38,278 nt of DNA from Candidatus Altimarinota bacterium (GTDB lineage: Bacteria; Patescibacteriota; Gracilibacteria; BD1-5; UBA6164): assembly GCA_943356435.1 (NCBI GenBank), contig CALREY010000014.1, positions 1 through 38,278 on the forward strand, in the 5' to 3' direction. The notes under the pieces are model-generated. The model saw only the letters and a list, made by a program, of their open reading frames with translations, was not told where the DNA came from and did not search any database. Every line of letters starts with the position of its first letter. Position 1 is the stretch's first letter. Of the stretch, positions 10,054 to 19,256 are shown piece after piece. Made by a program: the position numbers and the translations under genes.

Positions 10054-10949
10054 TTTATTTTAATTACTTTAAAATTCAAATCTAGATTTCACTCTTCACA
10101 ATCATTACAATAATCTACACTTTGTTTATTATTTAGCACATCATTTACAAACTTTTGACTTCTACTAGAGTTGTATAATTCTTCTAAATTATTATCATTT
10201 ATATTTCATAATGAGTGAATATCTATATATTTATCAGTTATATAACAACAGGGAATTATTTTCCCATCCACATTTATCACTATTCAAGTCATTGGTTTAT
10301 TACAACTATTTGTTTTTGTTATTTCTTTGTATCTAGAATAATTATTATTTTTTGGTATTAAATGTGACCAGAGTTTTTCTTTTACTAATACTGTTTTGTA
10401 TCTCAGTATATCTACTCACAATTTTTCTGCTAATAATCTAATATTTTCTACTTGATTTTCATTGTGAGACATTATGATAAATTGTAGTTCTATCATAGGT
10501 CAGTATCATAGTTTTTCCTTTAATTTAACTAGTATTTGTATGTTTTTAATTATTTGATTCAAGTTTCATCATACTCTAAATTTTTCATATATTTCTTGTG
10601 TAGTTCAATCAATTGAAATAGATAAATAATCTAGTCATGCGTTTATAAGTTCTGCTGATTTCATAGCATTTAGAAAAGTCCCATTTGTAGCAATTTTTAT
10701 ATTTTTAATTCAATTTTGTTTTGCATATTTTATGAATTCTCATATTTCTTTATGCATCAAAGGTTCTCAATAATTATATAGACTAATTGTTTTTGTATTT
10801 TTTTCAGGTATTTCATCAATTATCTTTTTAAATATAGAAAAATCCATATATTTTTTAGGTCTATCATCTTGATGAGAATAACAAGTCGTGCATCTCAAAT
10901 TGCACTCATTTGTTACTTCTATCATTATATCATTTGGAAATTTATTCAT
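10041..10949 (-). CDS. Radical-SAM/SPASM protein
   Basis: 302 residues, the layout of a standard radical-SAM/SPASM enzyme. Near the start is I-E-V-T-N-E-C16-N-L-R-C20-T-T-C23-Y; then Y-G-E-P-L-M-H in the SAM-binding position, T-N-G-T-F-L, S-I-S-I-D-G, Y-E-K-F-R-V-G-G, and near the end N-V-D-G-K-I-I-P-C-C-Y and Y-C-N-D-C-E-E-G with H-S-L-G-N-I. Note Y-G-E-P instead of G-G-E-P. Many relatives act on peptides or activate other enzymes. It is the first gene of a two-gene minus-strand unit; the last codons (AAG TGA ATA AAA TAA) overlap the GTG start of the next radical-SAM gene. A 174-bp gap separates it from the divergent prepilin gene. Confidence 0.82.
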
Positions 10950-11031
10950 ATCTTAATTATTATATATTTATTTTTTATTATAGACAAAGGATACAATGTT
11001 TCAAAAGTTTTTTATAAATTAATGCATATTT

Positions 11032-11059
11032 TTGTCAACAAGAAATGTAAAACTATGTT
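11032..11059 (+). promoter_or_regulatory. Possible sigma-70-type promoter before the first prepilin-like gene
   Basis: TTGTCA (11032-11037), a 16-bp spacer, then TATGTT (11054-11059), lying 65 bp before the ATG in the only sizeable divergent gap of this region (10950-11123). The remainder of this gap is AT-rich with no gene. Such matches arise easily in AT-rich DNA. Confidence 0.3.
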
Positions 11060-11123
11060 TTATATTTATATTTTTTTTATATAATTAATAAGTTATAAAC
11101 ATTTATTTATTTATAAATTCAAT

Positions 11124-13163
11124 ATGCAAAATCAAAAAACAAGTTGATTCACATTAGTTGAACTAATAGTAGTAATAACAATACTAGCAATATTATGAAC
11201 AATATCATTTATAAGCTTACAATGATATAGTGAACAGTCTAGAGATTCAGTGAGAATTAGTGATTTATCATCTATTAAAACAGGATTAGAACTATACAAT
11301 CTAGATGCAGGGAAGTATCCATCACCAAATGATGAAACAGTTATCACATTTAGCTGAGCAGTAGCATGGACACAGTGAACTTTTTGAGAACAAGCGAAAT
11401 ACAATATTGCTAAACTAGACAAGGTACCTACAGACCCATTAACAGATAAAAAATATGTATATTCTACAAACTCTACTAGATATGAATTCCAACTAGCATG
11501 AGCTATGGAATGAGATGAAATAACACTTAACCCATCAAAACCTTCCCTAAAATTAGGGAAGGAGCAGCTACAGACATCTGCAGCATCTACAAAAACAGCT
11601 AGACTAAAAATTACATGAAATTATAATGGTAAATTATTAAAAGTATCGACTGGTTCTACTGATTATGTATTAGCAATTCCAAGCTTAATTGCATATAGTG
11701 GAACTACAATTGAAGTAATTACAGCAAATAATTACTTAGCATATAATGGTTATAAAAACTTACCATTTCAATATGATGGAACATACAATGTACAATGAGA
11801 AACTTCATTGAACTTAGTAAACACAACAAATTATGTAGTATTTTCATGAAGTTTATCAACATTGTCTGATTCAACATCTACATGAATAAATGCTAGAAAA
11901 GTAATGCTAGATAAATTGCAACTTGCATATAGTGGAACAAGTATTACATGAATATGAGAAATAGCACAAATACTAAATACTAATACTAGTGACCCAGTAG
12001 CAACAGAATATGTAGCTACAAATCTAGTTTCTAATAATCTCTGAGGTAGTATAGTTGCTAGTAGTACTTCATCAAGTTCAAGTAGTAGCACTTCTGGTTC
12101 AACTAGTAGTACATGATGACCTGTATGATTAATAGACCAGTCTACTTGCGAATCAGCTAATTGGATATGGGTATCAAGTTCTACAGATGTAAATATTTGA
12201 AGTGTAAAATGAAGTTGATTTTGTATATCACCTAGATACTGAGATTGGAATACTGATTCTAATACTTGAAACTGATGAATTTCATGGAGTGGTTGGTGAA
12301 ATAGTACTGCTGTTTATTATAATTGATGGAATGCTTTAACTTGAGCATTAAATGTTTCTGATTCTGGTAATTCTAGTACCGAGTTTTGACAAACTAAATC
12401 ATTAGTATGAGCAGATGCATCTAGTAATCCTACATCATACACATGTAAGAGTTTATGAACAGCAACAAGTGATTATGATACATCTGATACATTAGTATGA
12501 AGAATGAAATGGTTATCAACTACTGGAAATGATTATACTCAAGCTCAGAATATTGATTGGATAACAGGTATAACTCCTATAAATTGACATGCTATGCCTG
12601 CAATATTTATAGCAGATTGTATAGATTGAGTAAAAGATTTATGAACAACAATGACATACAAACATATAAATGATAGTACTGAAAATATAACATATTCTCA
12701 ATATAGCACTGATGAAACAGGTAATACAGAGTGATCAAACTTATCTTTTACCACATATCTAAATAGACAAAAATATTTAACAGCTTGGACACAAAAAAGT
12801 GGTTCACATTTACCTAGTGCATTTAGTTTTATAAATTCTAATACAGCATGAGGTGTATATGCATCGTGAAGTACAACAAATTGGGATTTATATACAACAG
12901 CTAATGCAAAATGAGAATATCAAGTAGCATGTGAAGCAGGTAAATTTTGATCAGTTACTTATAATTGAACAAATCAATATACATGATCAAGTGATGATAT
13001 AGATAATGAATGGATATGGACTTCAGCTATTGGAAGTACTACAGGTACAGCTATGGGTAGACGTGTTCGTTTTATAGGTAGTAATGGATGTTGAGATCAA
13101 GATATTCATAATACATCATACCGTTATGGTACTGTTTCATCTAGATTTATAATTCGTCCTTAG
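11124..13163 (+). CDS. Giant type IV prepilin-like surface protein 1
   Basis: 679 residues. A class III (prepilin) signal is clear: short basic leader ending K-T-S-G, cleavage before F-T-L-V-E-L with Glu at position 5 of the mature protein, then the hydrophobic helix IVVITILAILGTISFISL. About residues 40-130 resemble a pseudopilin head (L-E-L-Y-N-L-D-A-G-K-Y-P, P-T-D-P-L-T-D-K-K-Y-V-Y). A Ser-rich linker (residues about 315-330) precedes a Trp/Asn/Gly-rich C-terminal region of about 350 residues, probably an extracellular adhesive or carbohydrate-binding domain; no family is assigned. Far longer than ordinary pilins (150-180). The 22-bp palindrome at 11541 lies inside the head region in frame. 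The N-terminal 120 residues are clearly paralogous to the protein at 34180. A bidirectional terminator follows. Confidence 0.85.
11541..11562. repeat. Palindromic element A, copy 1 (in prepilin 1)
   Basis: ccttccctaaaattagggaa plus gg: a 22-bp perfect dyad inside the prepilin coding region, encoding part of P-S-L-K-L-G-K-E. The same 22 bp recur in reverse complement at 13911-13932 inside a radical-SAM gene, so it is a dispersed repeat. It is G+C-richer than its surroundings. Confidence 0.75.
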
Positions 13164-13202
13164 TTAATAATTGCTCGAATAAAATGCAAAAAAATTTATA
13201 AG

Positions 13203-13252
13203 AATGAATAAAAAATCACAAAGTAAATATTCTTTGTGATTTTTTATTCATT
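13203..13252. terminator. Bidirectional terminator between prepilin 1 and convergent rSAM gene
   Basis: 21-bp perfect inverted repeat (aatgaataaaaaatcacaaa-g / c-tttgtgattttttattcatt) with an 8-base loop. A-rich on the left and T-rich on the right, it can stop transcripts from both sides; it contains the stop codon of the minus-strand gene. Confidence 0.85.
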
Positions 13253-14269
13253 ATACAATTTACAACAAGTTTTACATATATCTAGTGGAAACTTAGATTT
13301 AATTAATTTTTTAAATTCTATAAAATCATTGTTTTTTATAGCATCACTTATATTTATCTTTGATATATCATCGAAATTATTTGTGATAAATTCACATATA
13401 GATAGTTTTCCATTTTCATCTATTCTCAATTGTTTGTCTAGCTGTTTACAAGAAATTTTTCATTTTTTAAACAAGGCAATAGGCTCTATAATTATTTTTG
13501 TTTTTGTATTTAGTTTTTTTAGTAGTGATAATTTTTCTAAGAAATTATTTTTAAATACATTATTATCTAGCTTCTCTGATCCTGGTAATCATATTCTTAA
13601 TTCCTTTATTTGTTTTTTTGAGTGTTCTACATCTGTTTTGGAGAAATTCATCATATAAATTAATTTGTGTTCTTTTATTCAGATACTATTTAACCACAGA
13701 TGCAATTTGACTATATTTTCATTTGATATATTTGGACTTATAACTGTGGAAATAGTAATATTTTTGATATTTATTAATTTTGGTATGACTTTTTTTAATT
13801 TATTAAATAGTCATTTTTTTCATCTAGATATATCGTGAAAATCTCCATATCAATCTATAGAAATATTTATCTGTGTTAAATGTTTTAATATTACATTATT
13901 ATTGTAGCTTCCTTCCCTAATTTTAGGGAAGGAATTTATGCCCGTAGGGAGGTATCCTGTGGACAAGGATGGGTTATGGGTTAGAACTTCTAAAAATTTA
14001 TCTAAAAGTATTCAATTAGTAGTTATTTCATAAGTTATTTCTTTTTCCTCTAGTTTATTAAATATGCTTATTATATTTGGAACTAGTAGAGTTTCTCATC
14101 ATAGAAATGATAGGTGAGTATTTGAGTGTAGATTATCTATTATTTTGAAAATATTTTCTATATCAGGTATTTTATTATTTATATTTCTTCTTTCTTTTTG
14201 ACTACAAAAAGAGCAATCTAGATTGCAGGCAAGTGATAATTCCCAGTTTATTATATATTTATATGTCAT
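13244..14269 (-). CDS. Radical-SAM protein with in-frame palindromic insertion
   Basis: 341 residues. Motif A-C15-N-L-D-C19-S-F-C22-S-Q, then F-L-G-G-E-T-L-L for SAM binding, I-T-T-N-G-I-L-L, and I-N-I-S-I-D-G-Y-G-D-F-H-D. C-terminal cysteines (K-I-S-C-K-Q-L, L-S-I-C-E-F, D-I-C-K-T-C-C) suggest a SPASM-type cluster. Between T-N-G-I-L-L-D-K-F-L-E-V-L and the I-N-I-S-I-D strand about 25 residues (around PSLSTGYLPTGINSFPKIREG) are encoded by a G+C-rich palindromic element. It falls in a loop between barrel elements, so the enzyme can still fold. Start at 14269 gives an 11-bp overlap with the upstream gene; an ATG 27 bp earlier is possible. Last gene of the 19241-13244 minus-strand run. Confidence 0.78.
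13905..13987 (-). repeat. Palindromic element A, long copy in a radical-SAM gene
   Basis: On the minus strand it reads ccatccttgtccacaggata then cctccctacgggcataaatt, ending with the 22-bp ccttccctaaaattagggaa-gg dyad and agctac. It stays in frame and encodes L-S-T-G-Y-L-P-T-G-I-N. A related copy at 21676 encodes L-S-T-G-Y-L-P-S-G-I-N in a glycosyltransferase, so the same DNA and peptide occur in unrelated proteins. Confidence 0.85.
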
Positions 14270-15245
14270 ATATTTCTTTTGATTTAAATGCTCCACACAT
14301 CAGCATACATTCTGGACAATCTCCATTTTCTATAAGATTTCTTTGTAATTTAATACTTCTTCAATTCCATATTTCATCTATATTATTTTCTCTTAGATCT
14401 CAGATTTTACTCATAAGTATGCAAGAAAACACATTTCAATCAGGCATAATAGTAATAGAATCTTTTGCTATACTACAATTCTTTTTTGATTCTCATAATC
14501 AGTTTCTCAAGTAATCAGGTATTTTATAGAAAAAATTTTTATTAATATAATTTCATTGCTCAATTATATATGGATTATCATATACTTGATTTTCAATTTC
14601 AATTATTTCATCTTCAGAAAAATGCTCATTGTAATCATTTTTTTGATTAGTATAATTAGTCATATTTTCTACAGGTTTAAAAGAAAAATTTACTCATAGT
14701 TTATTTGCTAATCTACATAAAAAGATTATATCTTTATAATTATTTTTTGTTATAGTCATTTTCAATTCTATAATCTGTTCAGGAAATACTTTTTTTATTT
14801 TTCAAATAGTTTCTAATACTTTTAAAAAACTTCAATCCACTCATCTTTGTCTATCATGATTTATTTGTTTACCATCGACTGAAATATTTATCTTTTTAAA
14901 ACTTTTTCATTTTTTCTTCCAAAATATAAGCAATTTCATCAACTTATTTGTTAACATTCAGTTAGTACTTATAGAGTGTATAGAGTCTGGTAAATACTCA
15001 TCTATTACAAGCATTTTTTCTTCTAAATTTTCTATTAATAATGGTTCTCATCCACTTAATCATATATCAAAATATTTTCAATAATATTTATAACTATTTT
15101 GAATGATTTTTGAATTTACGATTTCTTTTATTTTTTCTATACTTAGTTCAGATTTATAATCATAACTCCAAATATCGCAATGATTACATTTCAGATTACA
15201 TTTATATGTAAATATCCAGTTAATGCTTTTTATATAATGAGTCAT
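14259..15245 (-). CDS. Radical-SAM/SPASM protein
   Basis: 328 residues. Y-K-C16-N-L-K-C20-N-H-C23-D-I-W at the N-terminus, L-S-G-G-E-P-L-L, I-S-T-N-G-M-L, I-N-I-S-V-D-G, and a full SPASM-like tail: N-C-S-I-A, M-P-D-G-N-V-F-S-C-I-L-M, K-I-G-D-L-R-E-N-N-I-D-E-I and G-D-C-P-E-C-M-L-M-C. The C-D-I-W and R-G-V-D-G-S-F pattern is shared with the next upstream gene (15312), so the two are paralogues. It overlaps the following radical-SAM gene by 11 bp. Substrate unknown; the SPASM tail is typical of peptide-modifying or protein-activating radical-SAM enzymes. Confidence 0.82.
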
Positions 15246-15270
15246 TTATTTATTTGTTATTCTTTATTTT

Positions 15271-15310
15271 CCCCCTCCTTAGTAAGGAGGGGGGTAGGGG
15301 GTGGTCTGTG
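15271..15310. repeat. Palindromic element C, copy 1
   Basis: ccccctccttagtaaggagg then ggggtagggggtggtctgtg: a G+C-rich dyad in the 66-bp gap between two minus-strand radical-SAM genes, beginning right after the stop codon of the upstream one. A nearly identical copy occurs at 37669, also right after the stop codon of a minus-strand gene. Confidence 0.8.
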
Positions 15311-15311
15311 G

Positions 15312-16220
15312 TTATATTATACTTTTATAAGCTCAATGCAACGAATAACACTTACTACAATTAATATTATCTACAGTTGCAATGATATTTTTATGTTTAA
15401 GATTGTAATAAATCTCGTCTAGTGAATTATCTTTTATATTTCAGATTGATTCATATTTTGTACAACAATAAGTTTCTCAGTTAGCCATTATAAATAAATT
15501 ATAATTAGGAGTAGTACATTTGAATCTCAATTTACCAAATTCCAAGTAATGAATTAGATTATTTGCATATAGATTATTTCTGTAAATTGTTCTAAGTATA
15601 TTTATTACTATTTCTTTATCTGCTTTATCTAGTAATTGTGGTTTTTGTATTTTGTTTGTATAAAAATCATCATATTCTACTGCTTTGAAGTCTATATCTA
15701 CTCACAATTTTTGTGATAATAAATAGACTTTTTTTATATCTTCTATGTTGTTTTTTGTTATTGTATATTTGATTTTTATATTTATATTTTTGTATGATTT
15801 TTTGAGCATCATTATTGTATTTATACTTTTTTTGAAGCTTCATTTTACTCATCTTTGTATGTCATGAACATCTTCCATTCAATCTATACTTATATGAATA
15901 TTTGGTATTTGTATATCTTTAACAATACAAAACATTAGTAGTTCTTCTAGTTTTTCATACATAACTCAGTTCGTAGAAAGAGTATGAATTTTGAGTCAAT
16001 TATTATTAAAAAGTAGAAATATTTCTTTTATTTCAGGGTGTAGAAGTGGCTCTCATCAAGTAAGTGTAATATTAGTATCATTTGTAATATGCTTTGATTT
16101 CAATATTTTTTCGAAATCAGAAATAGATATAGTATTTTTTTGTGTATTTTTCCAAATATCACACATACTACATCTAAGATTACAGATATCAATTATTTCA
16201 AAATTTATTGATTTAAGCAT
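15312..16220 (-). CDS. Radical-SAM/SPASM protein
   Basis: 302 residues. I-D-I-C13-N-L-R-C17-S-M-C20-D-I-W, T-L-T-G-G-E-P-L-L-H-P, L-S-T-N-G-V, I-H-I-S-I-D-G, R-G-V-K-G-S-F, and a C-terminal region with F-K-C-T-T-P, M-A-N-G-E-T-Y-C-C-T-K-Y, I-G-N-I-K-D-N-S-L-D-E-I and I-N-C-S-K-C-Y-S. A paralogue of the gene at 14259. It starts one base after the stop codon of the upstream radical-SAM gene, so it is translationally coupled. The reading frame ends immediately before palindromic element C. Confidence 0.82.
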
Positions 16221-16221
16221 A

Positions 16222-17910
16222 CTATTTATTTTTTAATCATATTTTTTTAATATTTATATATTGTTTTACAATATTTATTACATCTAGATGATGACATCTG
16301 CTACATTTTTCTTTCCATCTTTTTTCTCATAAAAAATCTTTTATGTTTTCACTTGTTTTGATTATATTCTTTGTATTTTTGTTTTCAAACAAATCCTTGT
16401 ACAAATCTAGATTTGATAATGTTCATAATTTTGCTTCAAATTTTCCACAAGTATATGATGATGTTCTAAATATTGAAATATAAAAATATGGATTGTAGCA
16501 ATTAGTTGTTTTTCAAACTAGTTTTGATTTATCTATTTCATCATCTTCAGGATATTGAACAATTTTTCATTCTAGTATTTCATTAAATTCATTTATTATA
16601 TAGTCGCTATTGTTATTTATTTTACTTATTTTTTCTTTATTTGAATTTACTATATTTTTTATTTCTAATATATCTGATTCACTGAATAAAAAATCTTTAT
16701 TACTAAAAATATATGGAACTACTCTTTTATATTCTATTTCTCATACATTATTTTTTACACATAAATCTATAAAACTTTGTAATCAGTTAATGTTTTTAGG
16801 AGTTATAACATACAGTGTTCTTACTATTATATCAGGTCTTTTTTCTCTAATTATTTTTATCGCTTTCCATACATCTAGGAAATATGAAAAATTATCATTT
16901 GGTCTAGTATTTTTAAAACTTTCTATATTTCAAGCAGAAATATTTATATAAAAGTGATTTATATTTTTGTTTTGTAGTATGATGTCCATATTTTCTAATA
17001 ATTTATATCAATTAGTTAGAAAACCGACTTTTATATCTATATGACACAATTCAGATAGTATGTATTCTATCTCAGGATGTAATAATGGTTCACCAGTGAT
17101 TCAAAGTGCTAGACTTTCAGTTTGTGATTTTTGTATTTTTTTAAATAGATTAATTAGGTCTTTTCATTTGTATTGAATTTTATAATTATTTTCGTGATTT
17201 TCATATCTATCAGTCAAAAATCATGGTCAATTCGTCATACAAAAGTTACAGCTTGCATTACAATATTCGTATAAATCTAGATGTAATTCTTTAGGTCACA
17301 GTATATAGATTTTTTTATAAGCACTTTCTAGTCTTATTAAATCATTATTTATATGTCATCAAGCATTTTTTATTATTTCTATTATTTCAAATATAATTTC
17401 ATTATCTAAGTCACTTTGAGAATTCAATTTATCCAATCATAAATAGACTTCTATATCTTTGAAATTGTCTGAATTTTTTTCAATGAAATTTAAGTCAGAT
17501 TTTTTATAGTTTGAAATAATATATATAGAATAATTATTTTTTATTTTTAAGTATTGTATTAATTTATTTTCAAAATACTTAATATTTGCTTCTATTTTGT
17601 ATATTAGTTTGAAATCTATTTTTAATAATTCGAGTAATTTTATAATTTTTATCTTTTCATCTATATTATCCAAATTATTTATTCAAATAAGTATTTTTCA
17701 TTTATTTTCACTGAAATAATCATCATATTCTACATTATCTAAACGGAAATATTTTATTTTATATTTTGATTCGTTGATATTTATATCTTTTAAAATATGA
17801 ATAAAATTTTTAATTCATTTTTCTATTATTTCATCAATATCTATTTCAAAAATCTCCTTGTATCTAGAATACAATTTTTGATACAATATTTTTTTTATTA
17901 TTTTATTCAT
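16222..17910 (-). CDS. Radical-SAM protein with long N-terminal domain
   Basis: 562 residues, the longest single-function radical-SAM protein here. Residues 1-210 are an unassigned alpha/beta-looking region (K-I-L-I-G-I-N-N-L, Y-S-I-Y-I-I-S-N-Y, Y-K-K-I-Y-I-L-G-P); I see no cobalamin-binding D-x-H-x-x-G motif. The catalytic part starts with L-D-L-Y-E-Y-C217-N-A-S-C221-N-F-C224-M-T-N, then L-G-I-T-G-E-P-L-L-H-P, F-L-T-N-G and I-N-I-S-A-G-N. The tail has T-N-C-Y-N-P, Y-T-C-G-K-F and E-K-C-S-R-C-H-H. The upstream asparagine-synthetase-like gene overlaps its start by 13 bp, so both are probably made in fixed ratio. Function unknown. Confidence 0.75.
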
Positions 17911-19241
17911 TTTATATTGTTTATATTTTCTATAAATTTTATTATTCAGTAAATTTCTATTGGTTTTTTATATAATATTTTGTATGTAAATATTTTTGAT
18001 AAGTGACTTGTATTGAAATATTTCTTATTGAAAATAACAGTTTTTATATAATCATTCTTAGATAATTTATAATTTTTGAAGTATAAGAATTCATTTTCTA
18101 TTTTATCTACTCATTCTCTTTCACTATTAAAAGTGTATTTTAATTCTAGAAAATCTTTGAAATATTTTTCATATATTTTTTTGTATGTTTTATAATTTTT
18201 TAATTCATTATTTTCTAATCAAATAATACTAGATAAAAAGTCTGTATCTAAAAAAGGGAATAACAGTTTTGAATTAAAATGATTTATAGGATTTAACCAT
18301 GATTTTCATTGGACAGTATTTATTTCACTTCTGAGAATATTTTTTATGAAACTTTTTATTCCATAATTAATATTTGTACTATTTATTATAGTACTCTTAT
18401 CTATCAAATATTCTTCAATTTTCTCATATTCGAACCATTCTTTCATCAGAGAATTTCATAATAATTCTCATCAACATAGTCCAGAAAATCAATATAAATT
18501 ATTGTCTAAAATTGATTTATCTTCATAAATTAAATGATTTAATCATAATTTATTAGCCAAGATTTTTGATATTTCTGTATCATTTATATCATAGTTTTTA
18601 TTGGTTCTAAATATAATATTTTTTTGATTTAATTCTTTTATTAATGTAAGCATTATAAGTCTAGAATCAAATCATCAACTTAAATCACTATACATTTTTT
18701 CTCACAGGACTCTTTTTTGTACTCATTTTTTAAATCTGTAGTAAATAATTTCTATATTTGAATTATTTATTGGTTCTAGATTAAAATATTTTGACTCATT
18801 TACTTCATTATTTTTTATAGATAGTATTGTTCAGGGAGATATTTTTTTTATTCATTTAATGATAGTTTTATTATTTGTAATATATCATAATTGAATTATT
18901 TCCATGATACTTTTCAAATTCAAATATGAATTATTTATCATATTTGATAATTTAAAAATATCATCTTCATGAATGATTTGATTATGATTTTTTTTATAAT
19001 AATAAGGATACAATCATAATTTATCATTTATTATATATGTATTATTAGTATCTAAATCATTTACAATAATTACATATATTCATTCTATATTACTAACAAT
19101 ATCTATAATATTTTTTATATCACTATTGTAGTTTTTTACTATATTTTTTATTAGCTGCTCTTTACTTATTCAATAAATATTTCACTTTATAATTATTTTT
19201 ATTGATTTATTAGAAAATTCATTACTATTTTTAGTATACAT
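17898..19241 (-). CDS. Asparagine-synthetase-like ligase lacking the catalytic Cys
   Basis: 447 residues. The N-terminal 150 residues keep the outline of a glutamine-amidotransferase fold (I-K-I-I-I-K-G-N-I, G-I-Y-V-I-I-V-N-D, N-D-K-L-G-L-Y-P-Y-Y-Y) but have no Cys at position 2, so glutamine hydrolysis is not expected. The PP-loop S188-G-G-F-D-S193 lies in M-Y-S-D-L-S-G-G-F-D-S-R-L, followed by G-F-S-G-L-C-G-G-E-L-L-G-N and by I-N-P-I-N-H-F-N-S-K-L-L-F-P-F-L-D. This arrangement is known from lasso-peptide cyclases (McjC type) and other amide ligases that use an internal amine; no McjB-type leader peptidase is seen, so a lasso system is not claimed. First gene of the four-radical-SAM minus-strand run, 15 bp from the divergent giant glycosyltransferase. 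Confidence 0.8.
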
Positions 19242-19256
19242 ATAATTTAAAAAAAG

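Noticed and set aside
16222-17910. Cobalamin-dependent radical-SAM methyltransferase.
   Set aside because: The long N-terminal region suggested it, but no D-x-H-x-x-G cobalamin motif is visible.
17898-19241. Lasso-peptide cluster (McjC-like cyclase).
   Set aside because: No McjB-type cysteine protease, no leader-binding RRE protein and no lasso-type precursor with an acidic ring residue are seen nearby.
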